Below are positions 34,898-42,691 of a stretch of DNA of 64,000 nucleotides, in pieces; the stretch's first letter is position 1, and each line of letters opens with the position of its first letter. The stretch comes from Melioribacteraceae bacterium (GTDB lineage Bacteria > Bacteroidota > Ignavibacteria > Ignavibacteriales > Melioribacteraceae), in the NCBI GenBank assembly GCA_027030245.1, contig JALVFE010000038.1, positions 112,664 through 176,663 on the forward strand, written 5' to 3'. Made by a program: the position numbers and the translations under genes. The notes under the pieces were generated by a model. The model searched no databases, had not been told where the DNA came from, and saw nothing but the letters and a program-made list of their open reading frames with translations.

Positions 34898-36736
34898 TTA
34901 AGTCCGTCGCATTTTTTTTCTGTTGGAAATGGAATTTTGTAATTCATCGATTATGCCGAGAGTTTTATTATACAATTCTTCTCCGGATTCCCTGCTCTGT
35001 GCATTCGGAGAGAACCTTGCCATCTCGCATTTTTCGAACACATCGTTTATGCTGGCGATAGTATTTTGCGCCACGCCGAGTTGTTTCAATTTGTTAAGGG
35101 CTTTTTCCTTTGTAAACTCTGCTTTTGAAATATCCAATTTATCTTCGAGGTAACCGAGCAACGAGTGATATAAAAGTTCGTAATATGAAGCTTTGTTACC
35201 GTTTTTCAATGCGTCATGAGCTTCCTTTAATTTTTGTTTGGCTTTTTTCTCTGCCTTTTGGAAGCGGAGTAAACTAACATCGCCGGCAAGTTTGTTTTGA
35301 TACTTGTAAAATCCGATTACCCCGACCAAAACAATTAACGGAAATATAGTTGCAAACCAAAACCAATTGCTGAGAAGTTTTAAATTGCTCTTTTTTTGCA
35401 AGTTAAAATCGGTTTTGATAAACCTGATGTCTTTGCTAAGCAGCTTAACGTCTTCTTTTGAATAACCGCTTGCTAACGGTGTGTAGTCGTTTTCCCCCTT
35501 TTCCACATTGATCTTAAATTCGGGAGTTCTAACGGTTTCGTATTTCTTTTTGCGTAAATCGTAATAAGAGAATTCAATCGGCGGAATAGTTTTTTCTCCC
35601 GGAACTCTCGGAACGATTAAGTATTCGGCAACTTTTCTGCCCGATATAATATTTTTTCTGTTAATCGATTGAGTGATTTTAGGTTGATATTTTTCCATTC
35701 CGGGCGGGACTTTTACTTCGGGCACTTTAAGCAAAGCTATATTTCCTCTTCCCGAGACTTTAACACGGAGCGTAATCGATTCGTTCACTTTTACGTTTTG
35801 TTTATCAATGTTGGCGGAAATATCGAAAACCCCTACTGCTCCGGCGAAAGACTCCGGTTTATCTTTTTCGGGAAGCGGTTCCACTCTTATTCTTAGCGTA
35901 TTGGATTTGGCAAAGTAATCAATCGTTTTGGTTCTGCCGAAGAAAGAATCATTGAAGAAGTCGTCGAAAATATCAACGCTTCTTTTCTTTTTAACGATAA
36001 CGGGAATTTTCAGTTCGAACGGAGTTACGGTCAATTCTCCACTGCGGGTAGGGAAAAGAGCAACTTTTTTTATTACTGCAGATTTGTATCTTTTCCCTTT
36101 ATACATTTCATATTTAAAATTTATCGTATTTGAACTTTGCAGCTCTTCGGCCCAAAAGCCTTTGTATTTCGGCAGTTTGGAAATTTGCGGAGATGCAATA
36201 TTCAAACGTGTAAAGAGTTTATATGTCACCGTAATTTGTTCGCCTTGTGTTACTCTTCGTTTATCCGGAATAGCAAGAATAAAAACGTTTTGTTTTAGGT
36301 CTTCGTTTGAAATTCCGGCCGAAGAGGGGATTTTTTTACCCGCGGTTTCTTTAACAACGTTAATTGTAACCGGTTGGGTTTTTAAAACTTTTCCGCGATA
36401 AGTAACTTCGGCGCTACCGATTTCCGCTTTGCCTAATTTTGTAGGTTTCAATACGAAAGAATAAGTAAGCGAACCGGAAACTTGTCCGTTGATTATTCGC
36501 ATGCTTCTCGATTCATTGGGTCCGCTTATAATTGTGAAGCCCGCGAAAGAAGGCGGAGTGAACGATTTCAGTTCGTTTACGTTTCCTTCTTCAAAAGCAA
36601 AATCGACTTGCAAATATTCGTTTACACCTACGGTGGTTTTATCAACGCTTGCGGTAAACTTTTGAGCTAACGTTGCCGATTGGCAAGCGAGCAATAATAA
36701 AACCGCGGAGTATGTAATAATCCAAAACTTTTTCAT
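34898..36736 (-). CDS. batD: BatD-like protein
   Basis: This 612-residue protein has a signal peptide ending TLAQ. Large beta-sandwich domains follow with the BatD N-terminal pattern (FTASVDKTTVGVNEYLQVDF; KPTKLGKAEIGSAEVTYRGK) and the repeat QGEQITVTYKLFTRLNIASP. One transmembrane helix lies near residue 445 (FWFATIFPLIVLVGVIGFYK), with a cytosolic helical tail beyond it. It sits between batC and batE with 1-2 base gaps, so the genes are co-transcribed. Confidence 0.9.
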   Translation of the reverse strand: MKKFWIITYSAVLLLLACQSATLAQKFTASVDKTTVGVNEYLQVDFAFEEGNVNELKSFTPPSFAGFTIISGPNESRSMRIINGQVSGSLTYSFVLKPTKLGKAEIGSAEVTYRGKVLKTQPVTINVVKETAGKKIPSSAGISNEDLKQNVFILAIPDKRRVTQGEQITVTYKLFTRLNIASPQISKLPKYKGFWAEELQSSNTINFKYEMYKGKRYKSAVIKKVALFPTRSGELTVTPFELKIPVIVKKKRSVDIFDDFFNDSFFGRTKTIDYFAKSNTLRIRVEPLPEKDKPESFAGAVGVFDISANIDKQNVKVNESITLRVKVSGRGNIALLKVPEVKVPPGMEKYQPKITQSINRKNIISGRKVAEYLIVPRVPGEKTIPPIEFSYYDLRKKKYETVRTPEFKINVEKGENDYTPLASGYSKEDVKLLSKDIRFIKTDFNLQKKSNLKLLSNWFWFATIFPLIVLVGVIGFYKYQNKLAGDVSLLRFQKAEKKAKQKLKEAHDALKNGNKASYYELLYHSLLGYLEDKLDISKAEFTKEKALNKLKQLGVAQNTIASINDVFEKCEMARFSPNAQSRESGEELYNKTLGIIDELQNSISNRKKMRRT

Positions 36737-36737
36737 A

Positions 36738-37493
36738 TTACCAATCTTTTTCGGTTTTGCGTTTTTTCCCTTTACGTTTTCTTATCTGTTTCTGAATTTC
36801 AGCTTCGTTATTTTTCAGAGCATCTAATATCCTTTTAGCTTCCTCTTTCGAAATTTCACTTTGTTGAGGTTTTTGTTCTTTTTGTTGTTTTTTCTCGTCT
36901 TCTTTTTTGGGCTTATCTTCTTCTTTTGGTTTGTTTTTTTCTTTTTGGTCTTTGTTTTTGTTTTTATCGTTTTTATTGTCGTTTTTGTCTTTGTCGTTTT
37001 GCTTGTTTTGGTTGTTCTTCTGTTGTTGATTTTGCTTGTTTTGGTTTTTTTGTTGATTCATCATTTTTAAAGCATAGGACAAATTATATTTTGCGTCCAT
37101 ATCGTTCGGGTTAAGTTGCAAGGCGTTTTTATATGCGGCAATACTTTCTTCGTATTTTTTTGCTTTCAAAAGGGAATTGCCCAAGTTGTAAAAAACTTTA
37201 GCTTGCGTTAGCGGATATTTTGCCAATTCGTTAGATTTTTGAAATACCTTGGCGGCTTCCTCGAATCTTTTTTGCTTGTAAAGCGCATCGCCCAAATTGA
37301 AATAACCTTCGAAAGATTTCTCGTCGTTTTCTATTGCTTTTCTGAAATTTACTTCGGCTTCTGCAAATTTTTTGTTGTTATATTTTTCCACTCCGTCGTT
37401 AATCAGACTTCTCGTGCTTTGCGCATTTACTTCCATTGCGTAAAACACAATTAAAACGGATAAAAAATATAAATATTTCGGCATAGTTTTCAT
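36738..37493 (-). CDS. batC: BatC-like TPR protein
   Basis: This 251-residue protein has a signal peptide and about three TPR units at 28-140 (FAEAEVNFRKAIENDEKSFE; KYEESIAAYKNALQLNPND). A very low-complexity Lys/Gln/Asn/Asp/Glu stretch covers about 143-215 and the end is basic. The acidic-basic linker is typical of BatC proteins. It lies one base from batD. TPR units suggest protein-protein contacts among Bat components. Confidence 0.87.
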   Translation of the reverse strand: MKTMPKYLYFLSVLIVFYAMEVNAQSTRSLINDGVEKYNNKKFAEAEVNFRKAIENDEKSFEGYFNLGDALYKQKRFEEAAKVFQKSNELAKYPLTQAKVFYNLGNSLLKAKKYEESIAAYKNALQLNPNDMDAKYNLSYALKMMNQQKNQNKQNQQQKNNQNKQNDKDKNDNKNDKNKNKDQKEKNKPKEEDKPKKEDEKKQQKEQKPQQSEISKEEAKRILDALKNNEAEIQKQIRKRKGKKRKTEKDW

Positions 37494-37528
37494 TAATAAT
37501 TCATTTTGACTGAATAATTATAAAAATA

Positions 37529-38566
37529 TCAAATATTTGTTTCCTTATCGAATCTCAATAACAATTTAGATTTTTTCTCTGAAATAAAAAACTCGATTAA
37601 AATCAACAACAAAGCCGGTAAAAGCAAATAATAAAATCTGTCTTCGTAATCAGTAATTTTGGAAGTGCCGAATTCGGTTCCTTCGTAACTGGATAAATCT
37701 TTATAAACCGATTCGAGCGCATCGTCGGTATTAGTTGCCCTGTAATATTTCCCGCCGGCTTTGCTTGTAATTTCTTGTAAAGTTTCTTCATCCAGTTTTG
37801 TTAAAACCACTTTGCCGTTTCTGTCTTTTTTATAACCGATACGCACGCCGTTTCTGTTGTAAATCGGTATGGGAACTCCTGCCGGCGAGCCGAGTCCGAT
37901 TGCATATATGCTAACGCCTTTCTCGTTCGCATGTTCAATGGCTTTCTCCAAATCTCCTTCGTGGTCTTCGCCGTCGGTAATTATAACAATAGCTTTTTTT
38001 GTTTCTTCGTCTTTTTTAAAAGATTTTAGAGCGAGCTCTATTGCAGGCCCGATTGCCGTACCGGGTTGCGGAACCGAAGAATAATCGACAGCATTTAAAA
38101 ACAGATTAGCTGCCGAATAATCGGTCGTTAATGGAAATTGAACATAAGCTTCGCCCGCAAAAACAATCAATCCAATTCTGTCTCCTTGAAGTCGTTGTAT
38201 CAGTTTGGCAATATCGTGTTTGGCTTTTTCCAATCTGCTCGGTTTGATATCTTCGGCTTTCATACTTTGGGAGACATCGAGTAAAATATAAACGTCAATT
38301 CCAACGTGCTTAATTTCTTCGATTTTACTTCCTACTTGTGGATTTGCCAAGGCAACCACAACCAGAACAACGGCAAGAAATACCATTACAAATTTGAGCA
38401 AAGGTTTAATTTTGCTCTTCAACGGGAAAAGCAAAGGGTGCATTTTCGTATCGGCAAACTTTTGTAGCAGTTGCTTCCTTTTATATTGACTGTACCAAAA
38501 CACCGCTATAAGCAGCGGTAAGAGATACAATATTTTCAAATATTCCGGATGTGCAAATCTTAACAT
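37529..38566 (-). CDS. batB: BatB, von Willebrand factor A membrane protein
   Basis: This 345-residue protein has an N-terminal helix pair (about 10-25 and 55-78). A VWA domain follows with MIDAS motif DVSQSM (DVYILLDVSQSMKAEDIKPS) and VIITDGEDHEGD, and a C-terminal membrane helix ends it (FYYLLLPALLLILIEFFI). Its start is 3 bases after the batA stop. BatA and BatB are paralogous VWA proteins of the Bat complex. Confidence 0.92.
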   Translation of the reverse strand: MLRFAHPEYLKILYLLPLLIAVFWYSQYKRKQLLQKFADTKMHPLLFPLKSKIKPLLKFVMVFLAVVLVVVALANPQVGSKIEEIKHVGIDVYILLDVSQSMKAEDIKPSRLEKAKHDIAKLIQRLQGDRIGLIVFAGEAYVQFPLTTDYSAANLFLNAVDYSSVPQPGTAIGPAIELALKSFKKDEETKKAIVIITDGEDHEGDLEKAIEHANEKGVSIYAIGLGSPAGVPIPIYNRNGVRIGYKKDRNGKVVLTKLDEETLQEITSKAGGKYYRATNTDDALESVYKDLSSYEGTEFGTSKITDYEDRFYYLLLPALLLILIEFFISEKKSKLLLRFDKETNI

Positions 38567-38569
38567 ATT

Positions 38570-39565
38570 TTACGGTAACCTTCTTAAATAAGTTTTCGTT
38601 AAGCCGAATTCGACCAGTAGAAAAATTAATCCCAACGCAGCCCATTTGTAAAACAGTTCGCTTGCGTGCCTGTACGACGTTACTTCTATTCTCGATTTTT
38701 CCATCTTATCGATTTCTTTATAAATTTCCTCGAGTTTCTTTTTATCTGTAGCTCTAAAATATTTACCGCCTGTAATTTTCGATACTTGTTTCAAAATATC
38801 TTCGTCTATTTCCACGGGAATATTCGTATATCTTTTACCGAACGGCGTTTGATATGGAAACGGAGCAGTTCCGATTGTTCCAACGCCGATTGAGTAAATT
38901 CTTATTCCGAATTTCTTAGCGATTTGTGCGGCGGTAACCGGATCTATTTCACCGCTGTTGTTTACGCCGTCGGTTAACAAAATAATAACTTTACTTTTCG
39001 ATTTACTGTTTTTCAATCGGTTCACACCGTTTGCTATGGCTGTGCCTATTGCCGTTCCGTCTTGAATTATTCCGCTTTTCACTTCTTTTAACAACGAACG
39101 AAGCACGGAATAGTCGATGGTTAAAGGACATTGGGTAAAACTTTTGCTTTGGAAAACCACCAGACCGATTTTATCGTTCGTTCTGCCTTTAATGAAATTA
39201 TCGATTACTTCCTTTGCGGCTTCCAACCTGTTGGGTTTAAAATCCTCGGCAAGCATACTGCCGGAAATATCCAATAAAATTGCTATATCAATTCCTTCGG
39301 TATAAATTTTTTCTCCCGATTTGAATGATTGCGGTCGGGCTAACGCGATTATTAAAAATCCGGCAGCCAAAATGCGCAATGCCGCGGGTAAATGCCTTAA
39401 ACGTTCCCTTAACGTTGCGGAAATTCCCTTAAAGATTTTTAGCGAAGAGAAAATTATATCCGGACTTTTAATTTGATTTTTCTTCCAATACCAGAATAAC
39501 ATTAAAGGCAAAAGTAATAACAAATATAAAACATACGGATAAGCGAATTCAACATTAGCGAACAT
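38570..39565 (-). CDS. batA: BatA, von Willebrand factor A membrane protein
   Basis: This 331-residue protein starts at ATG 39565, chosen because GAGAGG lies 6 bases upstream. Membrane helices are near residues 8-25 and 58-75. The VWA domain has DISGSM (IAILLDISGSMLAEDFKPNR) and VIILLTDGVNNSGE. A final transmembrane helix lies near the C-terminus (WAALGLIFLLVEFGL). Its start overlaps the end of the upstream gene by 11 bases. Confidence 0.92.
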   Translation of the reverse strand: MFANVEFAYPYVLYLLLLLPLMLFWYWKKNQIKSPDIIFSSLKIFKGISATLRERLRHLPAALRILAAGFLIIALARPQSFKSGEKIYTEGIDIAILLDISGSMLAEDFKPNRLEAAKEVIDNFIKGRTNDKIGLVVFQSKSFTQCPLTIDYSVLRSLLKEVKSGIIQDGTAIGTAIANGVNRLKNSKSKSKVIILLTDGVNNSGEIDPVTAAQIAKKFGIRIYSIGVGTIGTAPFPYQTPFGKRYTNIPVEIDEDILKQVSKITGGKYFRATDKKKLEEIYKEIDKMEKSRIEVTSYRHASELFYKWAALGLIFLLVEFGLTKTYLRRLP

Positions 39566-40505
39566 GTTCAACCTCTCCGATACGTTTTTCTTCCGTGGCC
39601 GGTCGCGTTCTTTTTATAATTGTATAAGCCTGTTTAAGCATTTCTTCGTTAATAGACGGCATGGGAATAAATTTTGCAAACTTAACCAAATCGGCATTGC
39701 GGAAAAATTCTTCGGTAATTTTAATGATAGGCGGACTATCCATAACCCTGTTTACTACCTGCATTATTTCGCTCGACGTCATTTCCATTGCCGGAAAATG
39801 ATAACGCTCTTCGAAATATTTCCGTATAATTCCGGTAAGCTCCGTATGATATTCTTTAACCTTACCTTGTTGCCAAAGTTTTTTCTCTTCGAGCTCGTGC
39901 AATTGTTTTAGAGCAAGCTTATAAGGCGTAAGTATAACTTCTTCTTCAGTGATTTCTTCGGGTTTCTGTTTTTTGAAATATTTGGTGTAAATATAATAAG
40001 CAATTAATGCGGCAAGCAGAATAAGAACGAGAATTAAAAGATACAGCAGCCAACTTATTTCAATGCGCAAAGGCGGTTTAACGTCTTTTATCTCTTTATT
40101 TAAATCAACATCTAAGGTGTGAACAGTAATTTTTACAGGGTTCGATTTAATTATTTTTGTTTCTTTTCCGCCGGGTTCATAATATTCAACCGGAATTTCG
40201 GGAATGTTAACCGATACGGAATCGTAGCCGGAAAGAATGAACCGGTGAATTTCCAGAATTTCATTTCCCGTTTCTTGTTTTTCCGCAGGTAATTTTTTTA
40301 ACAAAACGAGCGAACCGAGATTTTTTTCCAAAGGCGGAATTTGAACTTCCAAAGATTTATCGTGAATAATTTTAAGTTGGTATTTTATGTAATCGCCGAC
40401 CAAATAATCCGTTGTATCGGTAGATGCTTCAACCGAAATGGTTTGAGCGTGAACGGTTGTTAGCGCCGCCGTAAGCAAAAGATATATTAAAAACTTTCTC
40501 ACCAT
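39555..40505 (-). CDS. Bat-operon membrane protein (BatD-N-like plus cytosolic domain)
   Basis: This 316-residue protein has a signal peptide (LIYLLLTAALTTVHA). A beta-sandwich domain of about 120 residues resembles the BatD N-terminus (YLVGDYIKYQLKIIHDKSLE). One transmembrane helix lies near 148-170 (SWLLYLLILVLILLAALIAY). A helical cytosolic tail follows (LKQLHELEEKKLWQQGKVKE; EYHTELTGIIRKYFEERYHF). The position between the DUF58 gene and batA, with overlaps on both sides, ties it to the Bat complex. It is probably the DUF4381-like component; the exact role is unknown. Confidence 0.75.
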   Translation of the reverse strand: MVRKFLIYLLLTAALTTVHAQTISVEASTDTTDYLVGDYIKYQLKIIHDKSLEVQIPPLEKNLGSLVLLKKLPAEKQETGNEILEIHRFILSGYDSVSVNIPEIPVEYYEPGGKETKIIKSNPVKITVHTLDVDLNKEIKDVKPPLRIEISWLLYLLILVLILLAALIAYYIYTKYFKKQKPEEITEEEVILTPYKLALKQLHELEEKKLWQQGKVKEYHTELTGIIRKYFEERYHFPAMEMTSSEIMQVVNRVMDSPPIIKITEEFFRNADLVKFAKFIPMPSINEEMLKQAYTIIKRTRPATEEKRIGEVEHVR

Positions 40506-41377
40506 CTTTTCTCTCGTAAGTGGAAAAACTCAACCAACGGTTTAATGTAAGATGAATCGGTACTGATTTTAATAGTATCCAACCTGCTTGAAATAAAAAC
40601 CGATTTACGCCGTTCTTCGTAATCGTTAATTTTTTGCATGAAATTTTCTCTTACGGTTTTATTGCTCGTATCGACATATCGCACTTCCCCGGTTTCAGCA
40701 TCTCTGAATTTTACCAGACCGGCGTCAAGCAAATCTTGTTCTCGCGGGTCTCTTAACACAATCCCAATTAAATCGTGTTTTTTACCGGCGATTCTTAAAA
40801 TTTTTTCGTATCCGCTGTCGAAAAAGTCGGATAGCAAAAATGCAATGCTTTTTTTCTTAATTGTGTGATTGAAATATTCGAGTGCGCCTTTTATATCGGT
40901 TTTGTTTCCTTCCGGTTCGAAAGAAAGAACTTCGCGGATGATTCTTAAAACATGGCTTCTTCCTTTTCTGGGCGGAACGAATTTTTCTATATTTTCGGTA
41001 AAGAGAATTAAACCGACTTTATCGTTATTTTTCATTGCGGAGAAAGCCAAAATTGCCGTAAGCTCCGCAGCTATTTGTTGTTTTGTTTTGTCCAGACTAC
41101 CGAAAACCATCGAGCCGCTCATATCTACCAAAAGCATAACCGTAAGCTCGCGTTCTTCTTCGAATATTTTAACGTAAGGGTGACCGAAACGTGCGGTAAC
41201 GTTCCAGTCTATCGTTCTGATATCATCGCCGATTTGATATTCCCGCACTTCGGAAAATTCCATTCCCCTTCCTTTGAAAACGGAGTGGTATTCTCCCGAA
41301 AAAACTTCGTTTACCAAACCGCGGGTTTTAATTTCTATTTGGCGAACTTGCTTTAGTAATTCTTTGGTTGTTAACAT
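40499..41377 (-). CDS. DUF58 domain protein of the Bat operon
   Basis: This 292-residue soluble protein has the DUF58 core FKGRGMEFSEVREYQIGDDI, then RTIDWNVTARFGHPYVKIFE, followed by a VWA-like MIDAS motif DMSGSM. ATG 41377 is preferred over a TTG two codons earlier. DUF58 proteins are regular partners of MoxR ATPases. The moxR stop is 9 bases upstream and the following gene overlaps by 7 bases. Confidence 0.9.
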   Translation of the reverse strand: MLTTKELLKQVRQIEIKTRGLVNEVFSGEYHSVFKGRGMEFSEVREYQIGDDIRTIDWNVTARFGHPYVKIFEEERELTVMLLVDMSGSMVFGSLDKTKQQIAAELTAILAFSAMKNNDKVGLILFTENIEKFVPPRKGRSHVLRIIREVLSFEPEGNKTDIKGALEYFNHTIKKKSIAFLLSDFFDSGYEKILRIAGKKHDLIGIVLRDPREQDLLDAGLVKFRDAETGEVRYVDTSNKTVRENFMQKINDYEERRKSVFISSRLDTIKISTDSSYIKPLVEFFHLREKRW

Positions 41378-41386
41378 TGGCAAGTT

Positions 41387-42370
41387 TTACGGTACTTCCA
41401 CTTTATTTAAAATTTGTTCGATTATTTTTTCCGAATCAATTTCTTCCGCTTCGGCTTCGTAAGTTACGGCAATTCTGTGGCGCAGAACATCCATGCAAAT
41501 TGCGCGAACGTCTTCGGGAATGACATAACCTCTTCTGTTTATAAACGCCATTGCCCGGGCGCCCAGCGCAAGATTAATTGTGGCTCGCGGGGAAGCTCCG
41601 TAGCTTATCAGTTCGTTTAAATTTCCCAAACCGAATTGTGTCGGTTCCCTTGTAGCCATTACGATATCGAGAATGTATTGGTCAATTTTTTCGTCTACGT
41701 AAATCTCGTGGATTAGTTTTCTGGCATCCAAAATTTGTTTCGGGGAAATTACCGGTTTAACTTCGGGAAACGTTCCGCTTACGTTCTGGCGCATTATTTT
41801 CAATTCTTCGTCTCGAGAAGGATAAGTAATTTTTACTTTCAGCATAAATCTGTCAACTTGAGCTTCCGGCAGGGGATATGTTCCTTCCTGTTCAATCGGG
41901 TTTTGCGTGGCAAGAACCAAAAACGGTTCGTCCAATTTAAATGTTGAAGGACCGATTGTAACTTGGCGTTCTTGCATTGCTTCTAACAAAGCGCTTTGCA
42001 CCTTAGCCGGAGCGCGGTTGATTTCGTCGGCAAGAATAAAATTAGAGAAAATTGGTCCTTTCTTTATAGAAAAATTTCCCTCTTTTTGATTGTATATCAT
42101 TGTACCTATCAAATCCGCAGGTAACAAATCCGGCGTAAACTGAATTCGTTGAAACTTCGCTTTCATGGAAGACGAGAGTGATTTGATGGCAAGCGTTTTA
42201 GCCAGACCCGGAACACCTTCGAGCAGAATGTGACCGTTTGCGAGTAGTCCGATTACAAGACGCTCAACCATTTCTTTCTGGCCGACGATCACTTTCCCGA
42301 TTTCATTGAAAAGAACATCGACAAATTCGCTTTCTTTTTTAATCTTTTCGTTAAGTTCTGTAATTTCCAA
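41387..42370 (-). CDS. moxR: MoxR-family AAA+ ATPase
   Basis: This 327-residue protein starts at TTG 42370, supported by GAGG 6 bases upstream and the absence of a suitable ATG. It shows the MoxR hallmarks GHILLEGVPGLAKT (Walker A), FILADEINRAPAKVQSALLE (Walker B) and ATQNPIEQEGTYPLPEAQVD, with a C-terminal lid domain. It is the first gene of the Bat operon and probably acts as the chaperone ATPase that assembles or activates the VWA proteins encoded behind it. Confidence 0.95.
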   Translation of the reverse strand: MEITELNEKIKKESEFVDVLFNEIGKVIVGQKEMVERLVIGLLANGHILLEGVPGLAKTLAIKSLSSSMKAKFQRIQFTPDLLPADLIGTMIYNQKEGNFSIKKGPIFSNFILADEINRAPAKVQSALLEAMQERQVTIGPSTFKLDEPFLVLATQNPIEQEGTYPLPEAQVDRFMLKVKITYPSRDEELKIMRQNVSGTFPEVKPVISPKQILDARKLIHEIYVDEKIDQYILDIVMATREPTQFGLGNLNELISYGASPRATINLALGARAMAFINRRGYVIPEDVRAICMDVLRHRIAVTYEAEAEEIDSEKIIEQILNKVEVP

Positions 42371-42691
42371 AATGTTTCCTCTTATTTATTTAAAGAAAAA
42401 CCGATTGATTTTGTACCGCATATAGCGGTAATTTGTTTCAAATGCGGATTAATGTGCAAAATCCGGTTGAAATTTTATTTCGAAATAACTTATAAATATA
42501 ATAAAATTTAGCGTTCGATAAGGGGAAAAGGAAAGTTTCCGGAAACCTTGAATTATTAATAAAAACTTACTTAACCGGAAATTTTTTACCTTTCTCTTCA
42601 AAACTATCTTTCTTTCCGCCTTTTTCTTAAATTTATTTTTCTTTAAGTTTTGTTATGTTATTCCCGTTCTAAAACAACAAGGAAAATTCCG
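42371..42691. other. 321-bp divergent intergenic region
   Basis: This gap separates the divergent moxR and Lon-type genes and must hold both promoters. It is AT-rich. The only clear symmetry is TTTCCGGAAA near 42536-42545, inside AAGGAAAGTTTCCGGAAACC. I see no gene or repeat in it. Confidence 0.5.

Noticed and set aside
36861..37114. Plus-strand hydrophobic frames opposite batC
   Set aside because: They are the antisense image of the Lys/Gln-rich low-complexity tract of BatC.
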